A stretch of 64,000 bases of DNA from UBA6224 sp963730375 (GCA_963730375.1 CAVSRJ010000004.1:62001-126000); one strand, 5' to 3'; positions 16,619-26,670 are shown, counted from the stretch's first letter. Numbers and translations: made by a program. The notes: a model not told the origin generated them from the sequence alone.

Positions 16619-17494
16619 ATGGCACTCATAGAACTCAAAGACGTCAGCAAACTGTACGGCTTCGGTGACGCAGCTACCATTGCGCTGGACGAAGTTAATC
16701 TCACCATTGATAGCGGTGAATGTGTGGCGATCATGGGCCCAAGCGGTTGTGGCAAATCAACACTCCTCAATACTATTGGATTACTCGACCGTCCGACCCA
16801 TGGGACATACTCATTTAATAACCGCCCAGTGTCGCATCTGCGGCCAAACCAGGCGGCCAAAATGCGCCGAGATACCATTGGATTTATTTTTCAGTCTTTT
16901 AACCTCGTGCCGAAGATGACGGCGCTGGAAAATGTTGCCCTGCCCCTGAGTTACAAAAACATGACTGCCGGACGCCGCGAACGAACTGCCAGCAACATGC
17001 TGGAGCGGGTCGGTTTGCAGCAGCGCGAGTACTTCTATCCAAGCCAGTTGAGTGGTGGCCAGGCACAGTGCGTGGCGATTGCCCGCGCCCTGGTTAATAA
17101 CCCAAAGGTCATCATCGCCGATGAACCAACCGGCAACCTCGACAGCGAAAGTTCGCGACTAGTCATGGAGCTACTCAGCGAAATTCACGGCATGGGCAAC
17201 ACTATCATCTTTGTGACGCATAACCCAGAGCTGACGCGCTATGCTACCCGGGTCGTGTATATGCACGACGGCGCTGTCGTTTATGACGAGCAGTCCAAAC
17301 TTGGTCGAGTTGCCAATCGGGCGCGCAAGATTATGTACGATATGCCGGCTACGTCAGAAGATGACGATGTGGCTGGCGTGTCGACGCTGATGCACGCTAT
17401 TCCCGATAAACCGGCTGAGCGAAAAAAACCGAAGCCCAAAAAACACAATCGCAAGAGTAAGGGTGGCAAGAAAACAGTACGAGGTAAGCGCTGA
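16619..17494 (+). CDS. MacB/LolD-type ABC exporter ATPase
   Basis: ATPase of a two-gene exporter. Walker A GPSGCGKST, Q-loop FIFQSFNLVPKMTALENV (typical of the MacB/LolD group), signature SQLSGGQAQ (usually LSGGQ-Q-R), Walker B VIIADEPTGNLDS and switch His FVTHNP. After residue 230 there is an unusual extension ending in about 35 Lys/Arg-rich residues, probably RNA- or lipid-contacting. The stop TGA shares its A with the permease ATG. TAAACT lies about 10 bases before the start. Confidence 0.92.
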   Translation: MALIELKDVSKLYGFGDAATIALDEVNLTIDSGECVAIMGPSGCGKSTLLNTIGLLDRPTHGTYSFNNRPVSHLRPNQAAKMRRDTIGFIFQSFNLVPKMTALENVALPLSYKNMTAGRRERTASNMLERVGLQQREYFYPSQLSGGQAQCVAIARALVNNPKVIIADEPTGNLDSESSRLVMELLSEIHGMGNTIIFVTHNPELTRYATRVVYMHDGAVVYDEQSKLGRVANRARKIMYDMPATSEDDDVAGVSTLMHAIPDKPAERKKPKPKKHNRKSKGGKKTVRGKR

Positions 17495-18767
17495 TGACAC
17501 CTACAAAAAAATCGACAACCAAATCCAAGCGCCAAATACTGCGCTCATTTACGCGTGGCGATGTGAAGATGGCCGTCTCGGCTCTGCAGCAAAGCCCCGG
17601 CGAAGTACCCTGACCATCCTCGGTATTGTGATTGCGGTAGCGGCCGTCATCATGATCGTGGCAATAGGTGATGGGGTCAAACAACAGGTACAAGGCCAGG
17701 TCGACAAGCTAGGCAAAAACCTCCTGCTGATTCGTCCCGGATCCAGTAACCAGGGTCTCGCTGGTGGACTTGGCAGTTTGACAGGTCCCACTACCACGAA
17801 TAGTCTGGATGAGCGTGACTTGGCAGCTGTCGATGCCGCCAAGGGCGTGTTCGAGGCGGTTCCACTGAGCACGGTCGATGGTACGGTACGGACCGATGAA
17901 AACCGAACGAATTTAGCTGGTCCAGTTGTCGCCACAAACAATGCGTTTGTGTCAGTGCTAAACCAACAGGTTCAATACGGCAGTTTTCTGGGCTCAGAAT
18001 CCGAGAGTGATAGTCGAGCGGTAATAGGATCCGACGTGGCGGCATCACTATTTGAAGAGAATGTGCCGCTCGGGCGCAGCTTTAGCTTCAGGGGTCACCA
18101 GTTCGTGGTAAGTGGTGTTCTGAAGCAGTTCGACAGTAACCCGCTGCTCGGTGATGCGGACTTTAATAACGCTATATTTATCAGATATGACATGGCGCAG
18201 AAACTCACCGGAGGCAATGCTGCTATTTATCAGATACTTGCACAAATCGATCCAGAGGCTGAAATGGGTGACGTCTCGGCAGCGATTTCGAGGAATTTAT
18301 CAAAAGTGCATGGCGGGTCTCACAACTTCTCAGTATTGCGTCAGGGCGAAAGCCTGGCCGCCACGAATAAGATTCTTGATACACTCACGGCATTCACCCT
18401 CGTAGCTGCTGCAATTACATTGCTGATTGGCGGTGTGGGCATAATGAATGTCATGTTGGTATCGGTGGCTGAGCGCATGCATGAAGTCGGTATTAGGAAG
18501 GCGGTCGGCGCGACCAGTCGGCAAATATTATCGCAATTTTTGACTGAGTCAATTGTGCTCAGTAGTGTCGGCGCTATCGTTGGCTTGGCGGTGGCGGCTG
18601 TGCTGGTTTATCTTATCTCACTGTACAGTGATCTGCACTTGGTTATGCCGTGGTCGACCGCGCTCTGGATGGTGCTGATAGCTATCTTGGTCGGTACATT
18701 ATTTGGATCTGTCCCTGCCCTCAAGGCAGCTCGCAAAGATCCAATCGAAGCGCTGCGTAGTCAGTAA
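17494..18767 (+). CDS. MacB/FtsX-type ABC permease, apparent frameshift
   Basis: Partner of the ATPase. ATG at 17494 opens a basic N-terminus leading to KMAVSALQQ, then stops; the conserved continuation RRSTLTILGIVIAVAAVIM is in another frame. One extra A near 17590 (a CAAAG run) would join them. The rest is typical: first membrane helix, a MacB periplasmic core domain (about 65-270), then three helices of the FtsX domain with VMLVSVAERMHEVGIRKAVGA and the C-terminal PALKAARKDPIEALR. About 424 residues when repaired. Substrate unknown; peptide or lipid-like molecules are usual for the family. Confidence 0.85.
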
Positions 18768-18777
18768 GCTCTGCTCA

Positions 18778-18801
18778 ACGTATATACGGACGTATATACG
18801 T
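18778..18801. repeat. Tandem palindromic repeat between convergent genes
   Basis: ACGTATATACG occurs at 18778-18788 and 18790-18800; with the next T the second is a perfect 12-base palindrome. It lies between two gene ends; function unknown. Confidence 0.5.
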
Positions 18802-18827
18802 CACCCCTGGAAAAACGCGTTATGAAC

Positions 18828-20225
18828 TTATTGCCAAAACAGTGCAACTATGGCTGCTGCGCCCGAAATGGTCATGGCGCCCGTCGTAAACCAGCCGATG
18901 CTACGAGACAGTGGCCCATTGCGCCATTTTCCCATGATCTTATGGTCGCCACTCATCCGTACTATCAGAAATAGCACGATTGGTGCAACCAGGCCGTTGG
19001 CGATCGCGGCGTAGATAAGTGCCTTGATTGGGTCGATACCTATGAAATTGATGCCGAGTCCCACGAGCATCGATATAATGATGACACCGTAAAACGCGGT
19101 TGCCTGTCCGAGCTTTTGGTTGAGTCCCTCGCGCCAGCGGAAACTTTCGGCAATCGTGTAGCTGCTACTGGCGGCCAGGACGGGTATTGCCAACAGTCCG
19201 GTGCCGATAATGCCGGCCGCAAACAGGAAGTAGGTAGCGTCGCCCGCGAAGGGGCGGAGTGCTTCGGCGGCCTGCGCTGCGGTCGTAATTTCGGTGACGC
19301 CATTTTGGTACAAAATACCTCCACAGGCTGCGATGATAAAGAACATAACGATTTGTGACAGAAACATGCCGGTCCAGACATCGACGCGCATGCTGCGAAC
19401 CTGTTCCTTTTCCAGCTTGCTGCGACGCAGGCGCAACGTCGTTTTGCCACGCAAAATTTGCTCCTCGACTTCTTGAGAAGTCTGCCAAAAGAACAGATAT
19501 GGCGAAATGGTGGTTCCTAAGATTGCACAGATGATTAATATTGATTCTTTGGAGAGCGTCACGCTCGGTATATAGGCGTGCTGAAAGACGGTGTGCCAGT
19601 CGAGGTGAGCCAGGATGGCCGAGGCGATGTAACTGAGCAGCACCAACGCTAGCCATTTTAGATACTTGGCGTAGCGCGCGTACGGCGTGAAAATCTGCAG
19701 CGCCAAACTAAACAGGCTGAAGCCAATCACCAATGCCCCAAAGCGCAACTCGGGAAAGAGCAGCTGGGCGGCTTTTGCCATGGCGCCGAGGTCGGCACCG
19801 ATGTTAATAACATTGGCAACGAAGAGCAGTGTCGCGATGGCGTGTAAGACACGCTTGGAATAATGGATGCGAATATTGCCAGCCAGTCCCCTGCCCGTGA
19901 CCAGGCCGATGCGGGCACACATTTCTTGTACCGCAGATGCGAGCGGCAACAACCAGGCTGCCATCCATAAGAATTGGTAGCCGAATTTAGCACCAGTCTG
20001 GCTGTAGGTGGCAATACCGGACGGATCGTCGTCACTAGCGCCTGTTGTCAATCCTGGACCCAAGCTATGCCAGTAGTTCTGGCCCTTCTTGACGAGTACG
20101 CTGTTGGCACTACGGTTCGCTAACGTTGTAGTCCCTGTGACGGTTTTGTCGAGCCACACCGCGGGCGCTTCCGCACCCTTGCGGAGGTAGTAGTCGCTGT
20201 TGCGCGTCGTAGGTTTGATTGGCAT
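18828..20225 (-). CDS. Nramp-family divalent metal transporter, atypical motifs
   Basis: 465 residues, about 11 membrane helices. Helix 1 reads GASDDDPSGIATYSQTGAKFG where canonical Nramp transporters have DPGN, and helix 6 reads GTTISPYLFFWQ in place of the MPH motif. Both sites line the metal pocket in MntH/DraNramp, so selectivity probably differs from Mn/Fe; Nramp-related magnesium transporters also depart from these motifs, but this is only an analogy. The N-terminal 45 residues are hydrophilic. Stands alone. Confidence 0.85.
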   Translation of the reverse strand: MPIKPTTRNSDYYLRKGAEAPAVWLDKTVTGTTTLANRSANSVLVKKGQNYWHSLGPGLTTGASDDDPSGIATYSQTGAKFGYQFLWMAAWLLPLASAVQEMCARIGLVTGRGLAGNIRIHYSKRVLHAIATLLFVANVINIGADLGAMAKAAQLLFPELRFGALVIGFSLFSLALQIFTPYARYAKYLKWLALVLLSYIASAILAHLDWHTVFQHAYIPSVTLSKESILIICAILGTTISPYLFFWQTSQEVEEQILRGKTTLRLRRSKLEKEQVRSMRVDVWTGMFLSQIVMFFIIAACGGILYQNGVTEITTAAQAAEALRPFAGDATYFLFAAGIIGTGLLAIPVLAASSSYTIAESFRWREGLNQKLGQATAFYGVIIISMLVGLGINFIGIDPIKALIYAAIANGLVAPIVLFLIVRMSGDHKIMGKWRNGPLSRSIGWFTTGAMTISGAAAIVALFWQ

Positions 20226-20261
20226 GGTTTTGATTTGTTTGTGTTTGATAGGTAAATGCTA

Positions 20262-20900
20262 CTAGAAGTACTGTCCGTAATAATACCAGAAATGGTTTAA
20301 AATCACCGCAAGTATGGCGATGAATATCAAGACAACAATGTCAAGGTGATGGCGTCGGCTAAATCCGACAGTGGATCGTAGCCAAGCGGGTGTGGCAAAG
20401 TGCTTGGCTTCGAACATGTACAGTGTGGTGTACCAGAACATAGTTATCACTGCGATATCCGTCAGCAGACAGTATGGACACAGGGCGTTGATGTCATAGA
20501 TACTTTCTCCCAACAGCCATAGTGCAAATACAAGCCCGACAGCCTGGCCAGCATAGAGACCGAGCCAAAACCATCGTTTGAATGTCGCACCGGCCAGCAT
20601 GCCGACTCCAACGGCGGCAAGTGCGCCAAACCCAATCAAACCAAGCCAGGGATTGGGGAATCCAAAGATGTCGCCCTGGTGCGAGCTCATGACACTACCG
20701 CAACTGATTACGGGATTGAGGTTGCAGTTCGGTACGAAGCTGGGATTTTCGACCAGTTGTAATTTGTCATACGTAAGCACGAACGATGCAAAAAGCCCCA
20801 AGGCGCTGCCGATAGTGAGTATCCACGCTAGAGGCTTCTCGAACAATGGTTGCTTGGCGGGCTGTTTGTTGGTTGATTTCTTGGGTGCAGTTTTGGCCAT
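20262..20900 (-). CDS. VKOR-family membrane disulfide oxidoreductase
   Basis: 212 residues: Lys-rich N-terminus, four to five membrane helices, loop cysteines in PNCNLNPVISCGSVM and the quinone-side CPYC. These match bacterial vitamin K epoxide reductase homologues, which reoxidise thioredoxin-like partners to form disulfides outside the membrane. No fused thioredoxin domain; the partner must be elsewhere. It follows the MarP-like protease gene by 30 bases. The cysteine-bearing outer proteins at 6469-10076 are plausible clients (inference). Confidence 0.92.
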   Translation of the reverse strand: MAKTAPKKSTNKQPAKQPLFEKPLAWILTIGSALGLFASFVLTYDKLQLVENPSFVPNCNLNPVISCGSVMSSHQGDIFGFPNPWLGLIGFGALAAVGVGMLAGATFKRWFWLGLYAGQAVGLVFALWLLGESIYDINALCPYCLLTDIAVITMFWYTTLYMFEAKHFATPAWLRSTVGFSRRHHLDIVVLIFIAILAVILNHFWYYYGQYF

Positions 20901-20930
20901 ATCTAGCGTCTAGTATACCACTTCGCGGCA

Positions 20931-22100
20931 TTATTCGGCGCAACTACCGGTGTCGCGGGCGCGATTTTCGGCAGTAGCAGTATGCAGTTCCTGGATGACC
21001 TTCTTAGTGTCCAGGGCGTAACCGATGTTTTTGTATGTGGTTGATTCGGCAAAGACGACAGCAATGACCCTACCTTGCTTATCGATGACCGGGCCACCAG
21101 AGTTGCCGGGGATGATGTCGGCCTGTAGTTCGTAGACGACACGCTCGGTCCGGCCGGTGCCATAGATGTTGCGACCTAGTGCGGTGAATTTGTTGAGAAC
21201 GGCAGCGCTATCTGCTTTGAGCGATCCACCGCCTGGATAGCCAAGGACGGCAGCTGGACTGCCGTGAGCTGGTGACGCGGTAATCATCGGAATGGCGTCA
21301 CCGGCGAGGCCGGAAACTCTCAGCACTGCCAAATCCAAGTCAGGGTCAAACCATATCGGTACTGCTCGGTGGCTGCCGTTGGTGTCCTGGACGGTGATGT
21401 GGTCAATGCCAGCCACGACATGCGCATTCGTCACTACGACATCTGCGTCTACGACAAACCCACTTCCCTCAACGATACCACCGCAGCCAGGGCCCTGGAT
21501 TTTGACGACTGATTTCTCGGTCGCGGCGATGGCCGAGGTGAATTGTGTCAGTCCCGGTTGATCAACGGTCTGGCTGGGTGGCGGCTCGATGCCGGCAAAT
21601 ACATCGGGAAAGCCGTTTGGATCAATTAGTCTACCGATATTATCGACAAGCTCAGGAGCTGACGGCAGATGACGGTTCAGGGTGCGAATAACGGCAGAGC
21701 CCCCGATGACTCGTTGTATGCCCGGATATGGCAACGATGCAAACAAGTTAGCGCACAGCCACACCACTAGCAGCACCGATGCCACGGCCATTGCCGAGCC
21801 CAGTGCGTAATCTATTGGATTGACGGCGTTCTGCAGCAGTTTACGCTTGACCACATAGCCAATGTATTCACCGATACTCAGCAGCAGCATGCCGGTTCCG
21901 AGTATGACAATCAGGGTCACAATCGTTTTCGACAAGTCGGTATGTACCAAGCTGATGAGGTGCGGTTGTAGCACTATGCCCAGCCACAGCCCGCCGACAA
22001 AGCCGAGGCTCGAGAAAAATTGCCGGACAAAGCCAATCTCGAGACCGCGAAAGAATGCCGCGATACAAAAGATGATAATAAACAAATCGAGGATGTTCAT
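20931..22100 (-). CDS. CvpA-like membrane domain + trypsin-like protease (MarP-like)
   Basis: 389 residues. Four membrane helices in the first 130 (colicin-V-production-like domain), a linker, then an S1-type protease from about 195 with the triad TNAHVV (His), DLDLAVL (Asp) and PGNSGGPV (Ser). This order is that of actinobacterial MarP, a periplasmic protease for acid and oxidative stress that is kept active by a disulfide; an adjacent VKOR fits. ATG at 22100 is preferred to the upstream GTG because family homology begins at NILDL. Confidence 0.88.
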   Translation of the reverse strand: MNILDLFIIIFCIAAFFRGLEIGFVRQFFSSLGFVGGLWLGIVLQPHLISLVHTDLSKTIVTLIVILGTGMLLLSIGEYIGYVVKRKLLQNAVNPIDYALGSAMAVASVLLVVWLCANLFASLPYPGIQRVIGGSAVIRTLNRHLPSAPELVDNIGRLIDPNGFPDVFAGIEPPPSQTVDQPGLTQFTSAIAATEKSVVKIQGPGCGGIVEGSGFVVDADVVVTNAHVVAGIDHITVQDTNGSHRAVPIWFDPDLDLAVLRVSGLAGDAIPMITASPAHGSPAAVLGYPGGGSLKADSAAVLNKFTALGRNIYGTGRTERVVYELQADIIPGNSGGPVIDKQGRVIAVVFAESTTYKNIGYALDTKKVIQELHTATAENRARDTGSCAE

Positions 22101-22144
22101 GTGTCTGTATCCTATTCTACAGCACGAAGGGTCTCGACAGTGGG

Positions 22145-22150
22145 TATACT
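22145..22150 (+). promoter_or_regulatory. -10 box, leaderless, of the DUF4396 gene
   Basis: TATACT ends 6 bases before the ATG at 22157; no ribosome-binding site. Confidence 0.55.
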
Positions 22151-22156
22151 TGGTAT

Positions 22157-22651
22157 ATGCAAGATGCTGCACATCAGGACCAGACTAATCTTCACCCTGA
22201 CTCAACAGTTGGCGCAGGTCTCAATCGGACAGCGGCGAGCGCAACACTACACTGTCTGGCAGGCTGTTCGATAGGAGAAGTGCTGGGTATGCTCATCACG
22301 ACAGCTTTGAGCTGGGCTGCATTCAGTAGTGTGCTCGTATCGGTACTATTGGCCTTTGTCTTCGGCTACGCACTCAGTATGCGGCCACTGCTGTCGCATG
22401 GCATCGCCTTTCGAACGGCGCTCGGTGTGGCGCTAATTGCCGACACAGCATCCATTACTACAATGGAAATCGCGGACAACGCCTTTATATTGTTTATACC
22501 GGGGGCGATCCATGCGGGCCTGAACACCTGGTTGTTCTGGTGGACGTTGGCGGTCTCGCTAGCAGTGGCGTTTGCGGTCGCCTATCCCGTGAATCGATAT
22601 TTGATTGCCCGCGGCAGAGGCCATGCTGTCGCGCATCAGTATCATCACTAA
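22157..22651 (+). CDS. DUF4396-type membrane protein
   Basis: 164 residues. LHCLAGCSIGEVLGM is the family hallmark, followed by four hydrophobic segments (about 50-68, 75-95, 110-125, 130-150). The N-terminal 30 residues are polar and Gln/His-rich; a His-rich tail (HAVAHQYHH) suggests metal contact. Function of the family is not established; it often sits near copper or other metal-handling genes. Confidence 0.75.
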   Translation: MQDAAHQDQTNLHPDSTVGAGLNRTAASATLHCLAGCSIGEVLGMLITTALSWAAFSSVLVSVLLAFVFGYALSMRPLLSHGIAFRTALGVALIADTASITTMEIADNAFILFIPGAIHAGLNTWLFWWTLAVSLAVAFAVAYPVNRYLIARGRGHAVAHQYHH

Positions 22652-23436
22652 CGCTTCCGAATTTGGTAGGATCGCGAGCGGCTTCGTACGAGTCTGTTCA
22701 TGCCCAGTATTGCCACAAACAATACAGCGATAAGAACATAGAACAGCCGACTCGGCGCATGCTGTTTGGTTGCCACGAGTTCTTCGTTGAGCAATCGAAG
22801 GCGAAGCGTCGCGCTGTCGCTGGTCTGCATGCCGGTGTATTCGGCTGATAGACGAGGCTTGTGCCGGGGGTCGAAGTCGAGCAACTGTCGCTGCTGCAGA
22901 CGCAGAGAGATAATCTGGTTCGATGGCGACGTCACCATCGTAATCCCAACATTATTGATACCAGTCACCGTAACGGTTCGTTCGATGGCGGTATCCGGGC
23001 CAAATAGCGGGGTGTAGCGGAATTGATCGCCGACACGGATCGTTACACTATAGCCGAGATTGGTACGCGCTTGCGCGATAGCGTTTAGCAGAAAGTCCAT
23101 ATGATTTCCGGCCGACGTGCCGCCCGAACCGTTACGGTCGCCGCTGCCATACCCACTGTAGCCTGGGATAATGCTGCTGGGCGATGGTTCGCTGGGAGTT
23201 GTGGGCTTGTGGCCGTCTGGTTTGCTGGGTGGTACTGGAGTAATAATTTGGCCACACGCTTCCGGAGTAATGTATTTGATTGTTCCCAGACCCACGTCGA
23301 TCACTTGGAATACACAGTCCATTGGCAATATTTGCTGCTTGAATGTCGCCTTTTCTGCGGAGGCTGGTAGTTGCTGAAAACTAACAATCAGGATGGCGAG
23401 TGTTATGATTTGCCGTATCGTCGGGTGTCGTCGCAT
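22648..23436 (-). CDS. Secreted protein with C-terminal membrane anchor, WxL-like cluster
   Basis: 262 residues: signal peptide (about 1-27), a Pro/Ser/Gly-rich linker (75-110), a beta-type domain (115-190) and a C-terminal membrane segment (about 232-250) followed by an Arg-rich tail (RSRSRSYQIRKR) acting as stop-transfer. Its ATG overlaps the restored stop of the upstream WxL-like gene by one base. Family not recognised; its place suggests it anchors or caps the surface complex. Confidence 0.7.
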   Translation of the reverse strand: MRRHPTIRQIITLAILIVSFQQLPASAEKATFKQQILPMDCVFQVIDVGLGTIKYITPEACGQIITPVPPSKPDGHKPTTPSEPSPSSIIPGYSGYGSGDRNGSGGTSAGNHMDFLLNAIAQARTNLGYSVTIRVGDQFRYTPLFGPDTAIERTVTVTGINNVGITMVTSPSNQIISLRLQQRQLLDFDPRHKPRLSAEYTGMQTSDSATLRLRLLNEELVATKQHAPSRLFYVLIAVLFVAILGMNRLVRSRSRSYQIRKR

Positions 23437-24700
23437 TAGTTCGCCGTAATTGTGATGGTTAAGTTCAGTGTATAGCTACCGGCAACGCGATTTGGTGGGA
23501 CTTTTTGACTGAGTCCAACGCCGGTTATATCCCAGTAGCAGTCCACTTGGGCACCCGTGGTGGCGCTTGCGACGGTAATAGCATCCGTCGTTCCCTGGAT
23601 AAACCCGGCACTGAACCAAGTGCGACATTCGTATTTGTGCAGTTTGTTTGTGGTGTCAGTGTGCCGCCGCCAGCGGAGACGGTGAGCTGGCCGTTAGTAC
23701 AGCCGCTGCCGGCGGCATCGTTAAAATCATAGCTATGGCCACCACCGTCCGACCACAGCGTCGTCGGACCACTGGTAGCTGCGATGGTGAGTGACCAGGC
23801 TGGGTTGTCGGTGGTATTGTTGACACGAATTTTCTGTGCCGTGACTCCGAGAGTTCCGGTACTTGTCTGGCAGTTAAACGATTTGCTTAGTGTGGTCAGA
23901 GCCACGGACGGGCTAGCAACTGGCGTTCCGCTTCCATTGACAATATCCGCTCCCAGCGACGGACTGGCCGCCAATGAGCGGAAGGCCACAATTTGTCCAC
24001 GCCAGTTCCCTGACGAGTTAACCGATGCCGTTGTAGTGTAGCTACCCGCACTGGTGACGATAAGGTGTGCCGCAGCAAATACACCTCGACTAGAGGGTTT
24101 GCCGTTGTTCTGGCCAAAGCCGCCACCGGTAAGTCCCGTGAATGAGTTATTCCAGGTAGTGCCGTTGCCGCCAGAGTCGTTGGCAACCGCTGCAAATAGT
24201 AAATCATTCGTATGGACGGTGGTTACGGTGCCCGAGCTCTCGGCGTTGCTGTTGCCGGTAGATGCGGTGACGTTGGCACCCTCATATGCCTGATAGCTAT
24301 GGACGCCACTATATTCGTAGATATGTGCTCCTATCGTCAGGCTGGCGCTAAACGTGCAGGTCAGCGCGGTCTCAGTTCCGTTCGAGATCTTATAAAATAT
24401 TGCCTGACTGACGGTACCGGTTTGGTTTAGGGCCGTGGAATAGCCGGATGGCGTAGATATGGTGGCCGATCCGTTGGCAGCGCAGACGGCGATGAGCAGC
24501 CGTCCAGATGTGGCTGTCGCGCCGAGCGTTGCCGTTGTACTTGTGCCTCCTGTTACGGAAGCTGTTTGTTGCTGAACAAGTGCTGGTGCGGCACCAGCTC
24601 GCCCCGTCGCCAAGCTACTAGCTACGAGTCCAACAATGAGGCATGCCAGCAGCCATGATGCACGCTCGGTGCAGCCCCATAAAGTAGATAGTCTACGCAC
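23436..24700 (-). CDS. WxL-like secreted surface protein, frameshift near 23600
   Basis: Signal peptide (1-37), an N-terminal beta-sandwich domain (about 38-245) and a C-terminal domain resembling the protein at 25912 (FNCQT-TGTLG, WSLTIAATSGP, GCTNGQLTV). The frame as given leaves homology near 23600 and stops at 23525; adding one T to a TTT run restores QGTTDAITV to the end SYTLNLTITITAN, with the stop at 23436-23438 and a close match to the paralogue. WSLT and WDIT resemble WxL motifs, which in Firmicutes bind peptidoglycan; assignment rests on this and on the DUF916 neighbour. Confidence 0.65.
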
Positions 24701-24706
24701 AGAATC

Positions 24707-25855
24707 TTACTCCTTGCCAGAGATTTTGGGCGGTACCTTGAGATCCTGACCAGATTTTACCGTGTAAGGAGGCTTTAGCTTGTTGGCGGTGGCGAGTTTT
24801 TTCCATGAAATGTCGTACTTTTCGGCGATGTCTTGGATGGTGTCGCCGGTCTTAACCTTGTAGTGTGTCCAGTGTTGCTTGACGTGATGTTTGTGGGTGC
24901 GACGGTTAAAAAGCCAAATTACCCCGGCAACTATCAGTCCAATAAGACCGACTTCTATTAGAAATGCTAATGGCTTTGGTGGTGCAAAGAATAGTCCTGA
25001 TGACGCGGAGATGGTTTTTTGCTGGCCACCTTCTGCTCCGAGGCCAGTCTCTGGGTCGCTGTTGTACACGGCAGAAACACGTGCGTGATACCAGCCGCCC
25101 CAAAATGGACGTTCGAACTCAAAGTTCCAGCTAGCAGTCGTGTCGGCCAGGACCGGAAATGTGCCGTTTGCCTGAGTTGGTCCGTCGCCGACAATTGGGT
25201 CGAGTGTCGTGTTCAGTGTCGTGTCCAACGAGACGTTGCCGGTGTTTTTAAGATTAGGTGTAATGCGGAAATTGCCGTTATCGAGTCGTGTGACATCTAC
25301 CGATGTAATCGCGACAGACTTTACAATCTTACCTGGGATGGTCACGGCCACTCGGATGGCCGAGCGAAAGCCCAGCACGACGCCGTTTTGCGATGTCTGA
25401 TCTGTCTTTTGTGAGGCGTCTTCTATGGCAATACAGCCGTTATGCTCACCGACATCCACCTTGTCTGGTGCAGTGATGGTGAATGGAATCGTGACATTGT
25501 CATTGGCCGGTACGGTGACCTGCTCTTTGTCTAGCTGTATCCAGGAGCCGACACTGGTTTTAGTTTCGACCTTCTGTGCGCATGAGAAGTTACCGCCCGA
25601 TGCTACGACCGCATCGACTGGGTAGACGCTGATGGTACGTTCTTTGTTCGTGTTGTTAAAGATGGCAACGCCATCCTCGGCGCTTTGCCCCGGCTGTAGC
25701 GTGTAAATGAAGATTGATTGGGTACGGGGGTTGTCGGCGCGTGGGTGTGCTGGCTTGCCACCAATACCGCCGTTCTCTACCGCAAACGCAGTGCTGGTCA
25801 ACAGAGAAGCTCCTGTCACTAGCAACGCGACTGCCAATAGGAGTAACTTTTTCAT
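24707..25855 (-). CDS. DUF916 (WxL-interacting-like) membrane protein with LysM domain
   Basis: 382 residues: signal peptide (1-25), DUF916-like region (about 40-165; FIYTLQPGQSAEDGVAIFNN with VDAVVASGG), a second beta domain (170-270), a membrane helix near 287-309, basic RRTHKHH, then a LysM motif (about 330-378; YKVKTGDTIQDIAEKYDISWKKL). By the positive-inside rule the LysM would face the cytoplasm, odd for a wall-binding module. It lies between two WxL-like genes and probably forms a complex with their products. Confidence 0.8.
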   Translation of the reverse strand: MKKLLLLAVALLVTGASLLTSTAFAVENGGIGGKPAHPRADNPRTQSIFIYTLQPGQSAEDGVAIFNNTNKERTISVYPVDAVVASGGNFSCAQKVETKTSVGSWIQLDKEQVTVPANDNVTIPFTITAPDKVDVGEHNGCIAIEDASQKTDQTSQNGVVLGFRSAIRVAVTIPGKIVKSVAITSVDVTRLDNGNFRITPNLKNTGNVSLDTTLNTTLDPIVGDGPTQANGTFPVLADTTASWNFEFERPFWGGWYHARVSAVYNSDPETGLGAEGGQQKTISASSGLFFAPPKPLAFLIEVGLIGLIVAGVIWLFNRRTHKHHVKQHWTHYKVKTGDTIQDIAEKYDISWKKLATANKLKPPYTVKSGQDLKVPPKISGKE

Positions 25856-25911
25856 AGTGTCTTTACTGTAGCGTAGTCTGTTCGATTACGCCAGTTTGTG
25901 TCCAACTAAAG

Positions 25912-26556
25912 TTATAGCGCCGTAACGGTAATGGTCATGCCTAAGCTGTAGGAACCAGATACCTGCAGCGATGGAACTTTTTGAGATAAGTTAACGCCTG
26001 TCAGGTATCCCTTCCAGCCGTTGCCAGTGCTCTCGCTCAAGAGTGTAATGCTGTCGGCGCTACCGTTGCTAAAGGCGGTTGATGAGCCCTTGCTGACGGA
26101 TGCAGATCCACAGCTGCTTGAACAGTCGTCGGTCACGGTGCCGACCGATGGGTCAACCGTCATCTGGCCGTTAGTACAACCCGTACCGGCTGGATCGTCG
26201 AACGAATATGTGTCACTACCGGAAGTCCAACTGGTACCAGGACCACTCGTAGCAGCAATGGCGAGCGTAAAGCCGCTGTTGTTGGCGAGGTTGGTCACAT
26301 AGACTTTATTGTTAGAATCACCGAGCGTGCCAGTGGCCGTTTGACAACTAAAGTTTTTGGTCAGGGCACCGAAGTTTACAGCTGGTGCTGCGACCGGTGT
26401 GCTGCCGTCATTTTGTAAAATGTCTGTGGTCAAGGTGCCGGCGTTGACGGTTTGGTTAAGGGTTGGTGTAGAAGCTGCGAATGTGACGGCAGGAGCCACT
26501 AACGCAACCAAGGCGAATGCAGCTACAACGATTGCGCTGCTGATAATTCTCCTCAT
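25912..26556 (-). CDS. WxL-like secreted protein, first gene of the surface cluster
   Basis: 214 residues: signal peptide (1-27) and a single WxL-like domain (about 50-214). It is a paralogue of the C-terminal half of the 23436 protein: both have FSCQT/FNCQT-TGTLG, TSG-G-WTSG or similar, GCTNGQMTV and a C-terminal GVNLSQKVPSLQVSGSYSLGM beta stretch. Four or more cysteines (FSC, GCT, DDCSSSCG) suggest disulfides. ATG at 26556 is supported by GAGGAG 5 bases before it. Confidence 0.75.
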   Translation of the reverse strand: MRRIISSAIVVAAFALVALVAPAVTFAASTPTLNQTVNAGTLTTDILQNDGSTPVAAPAVNFGALTKNFSCQTATGTLGDSNNKVYVTNLANNSGFTLAIAATSGPGTSWTSGSDTYSFDDPAGTGCTNGQMTVDPSVGTVTDDCSSSCGSASVSKGSSTAFSNGSADSITLLSESTGNGWKGYLTGVNLSQKVPSLQVSGSYSLGMTITVTAL

Positions 26557-26670
26557 GGTATCTCCTCTGTTACTTATACGTGACCTCATTGGTCTGAACA
26601 GACTGGACCTCACGTGCCTCATAGCCTATTGGCACTAGCATACTGCTTATGGTGGAGGGAGTCAATACGC

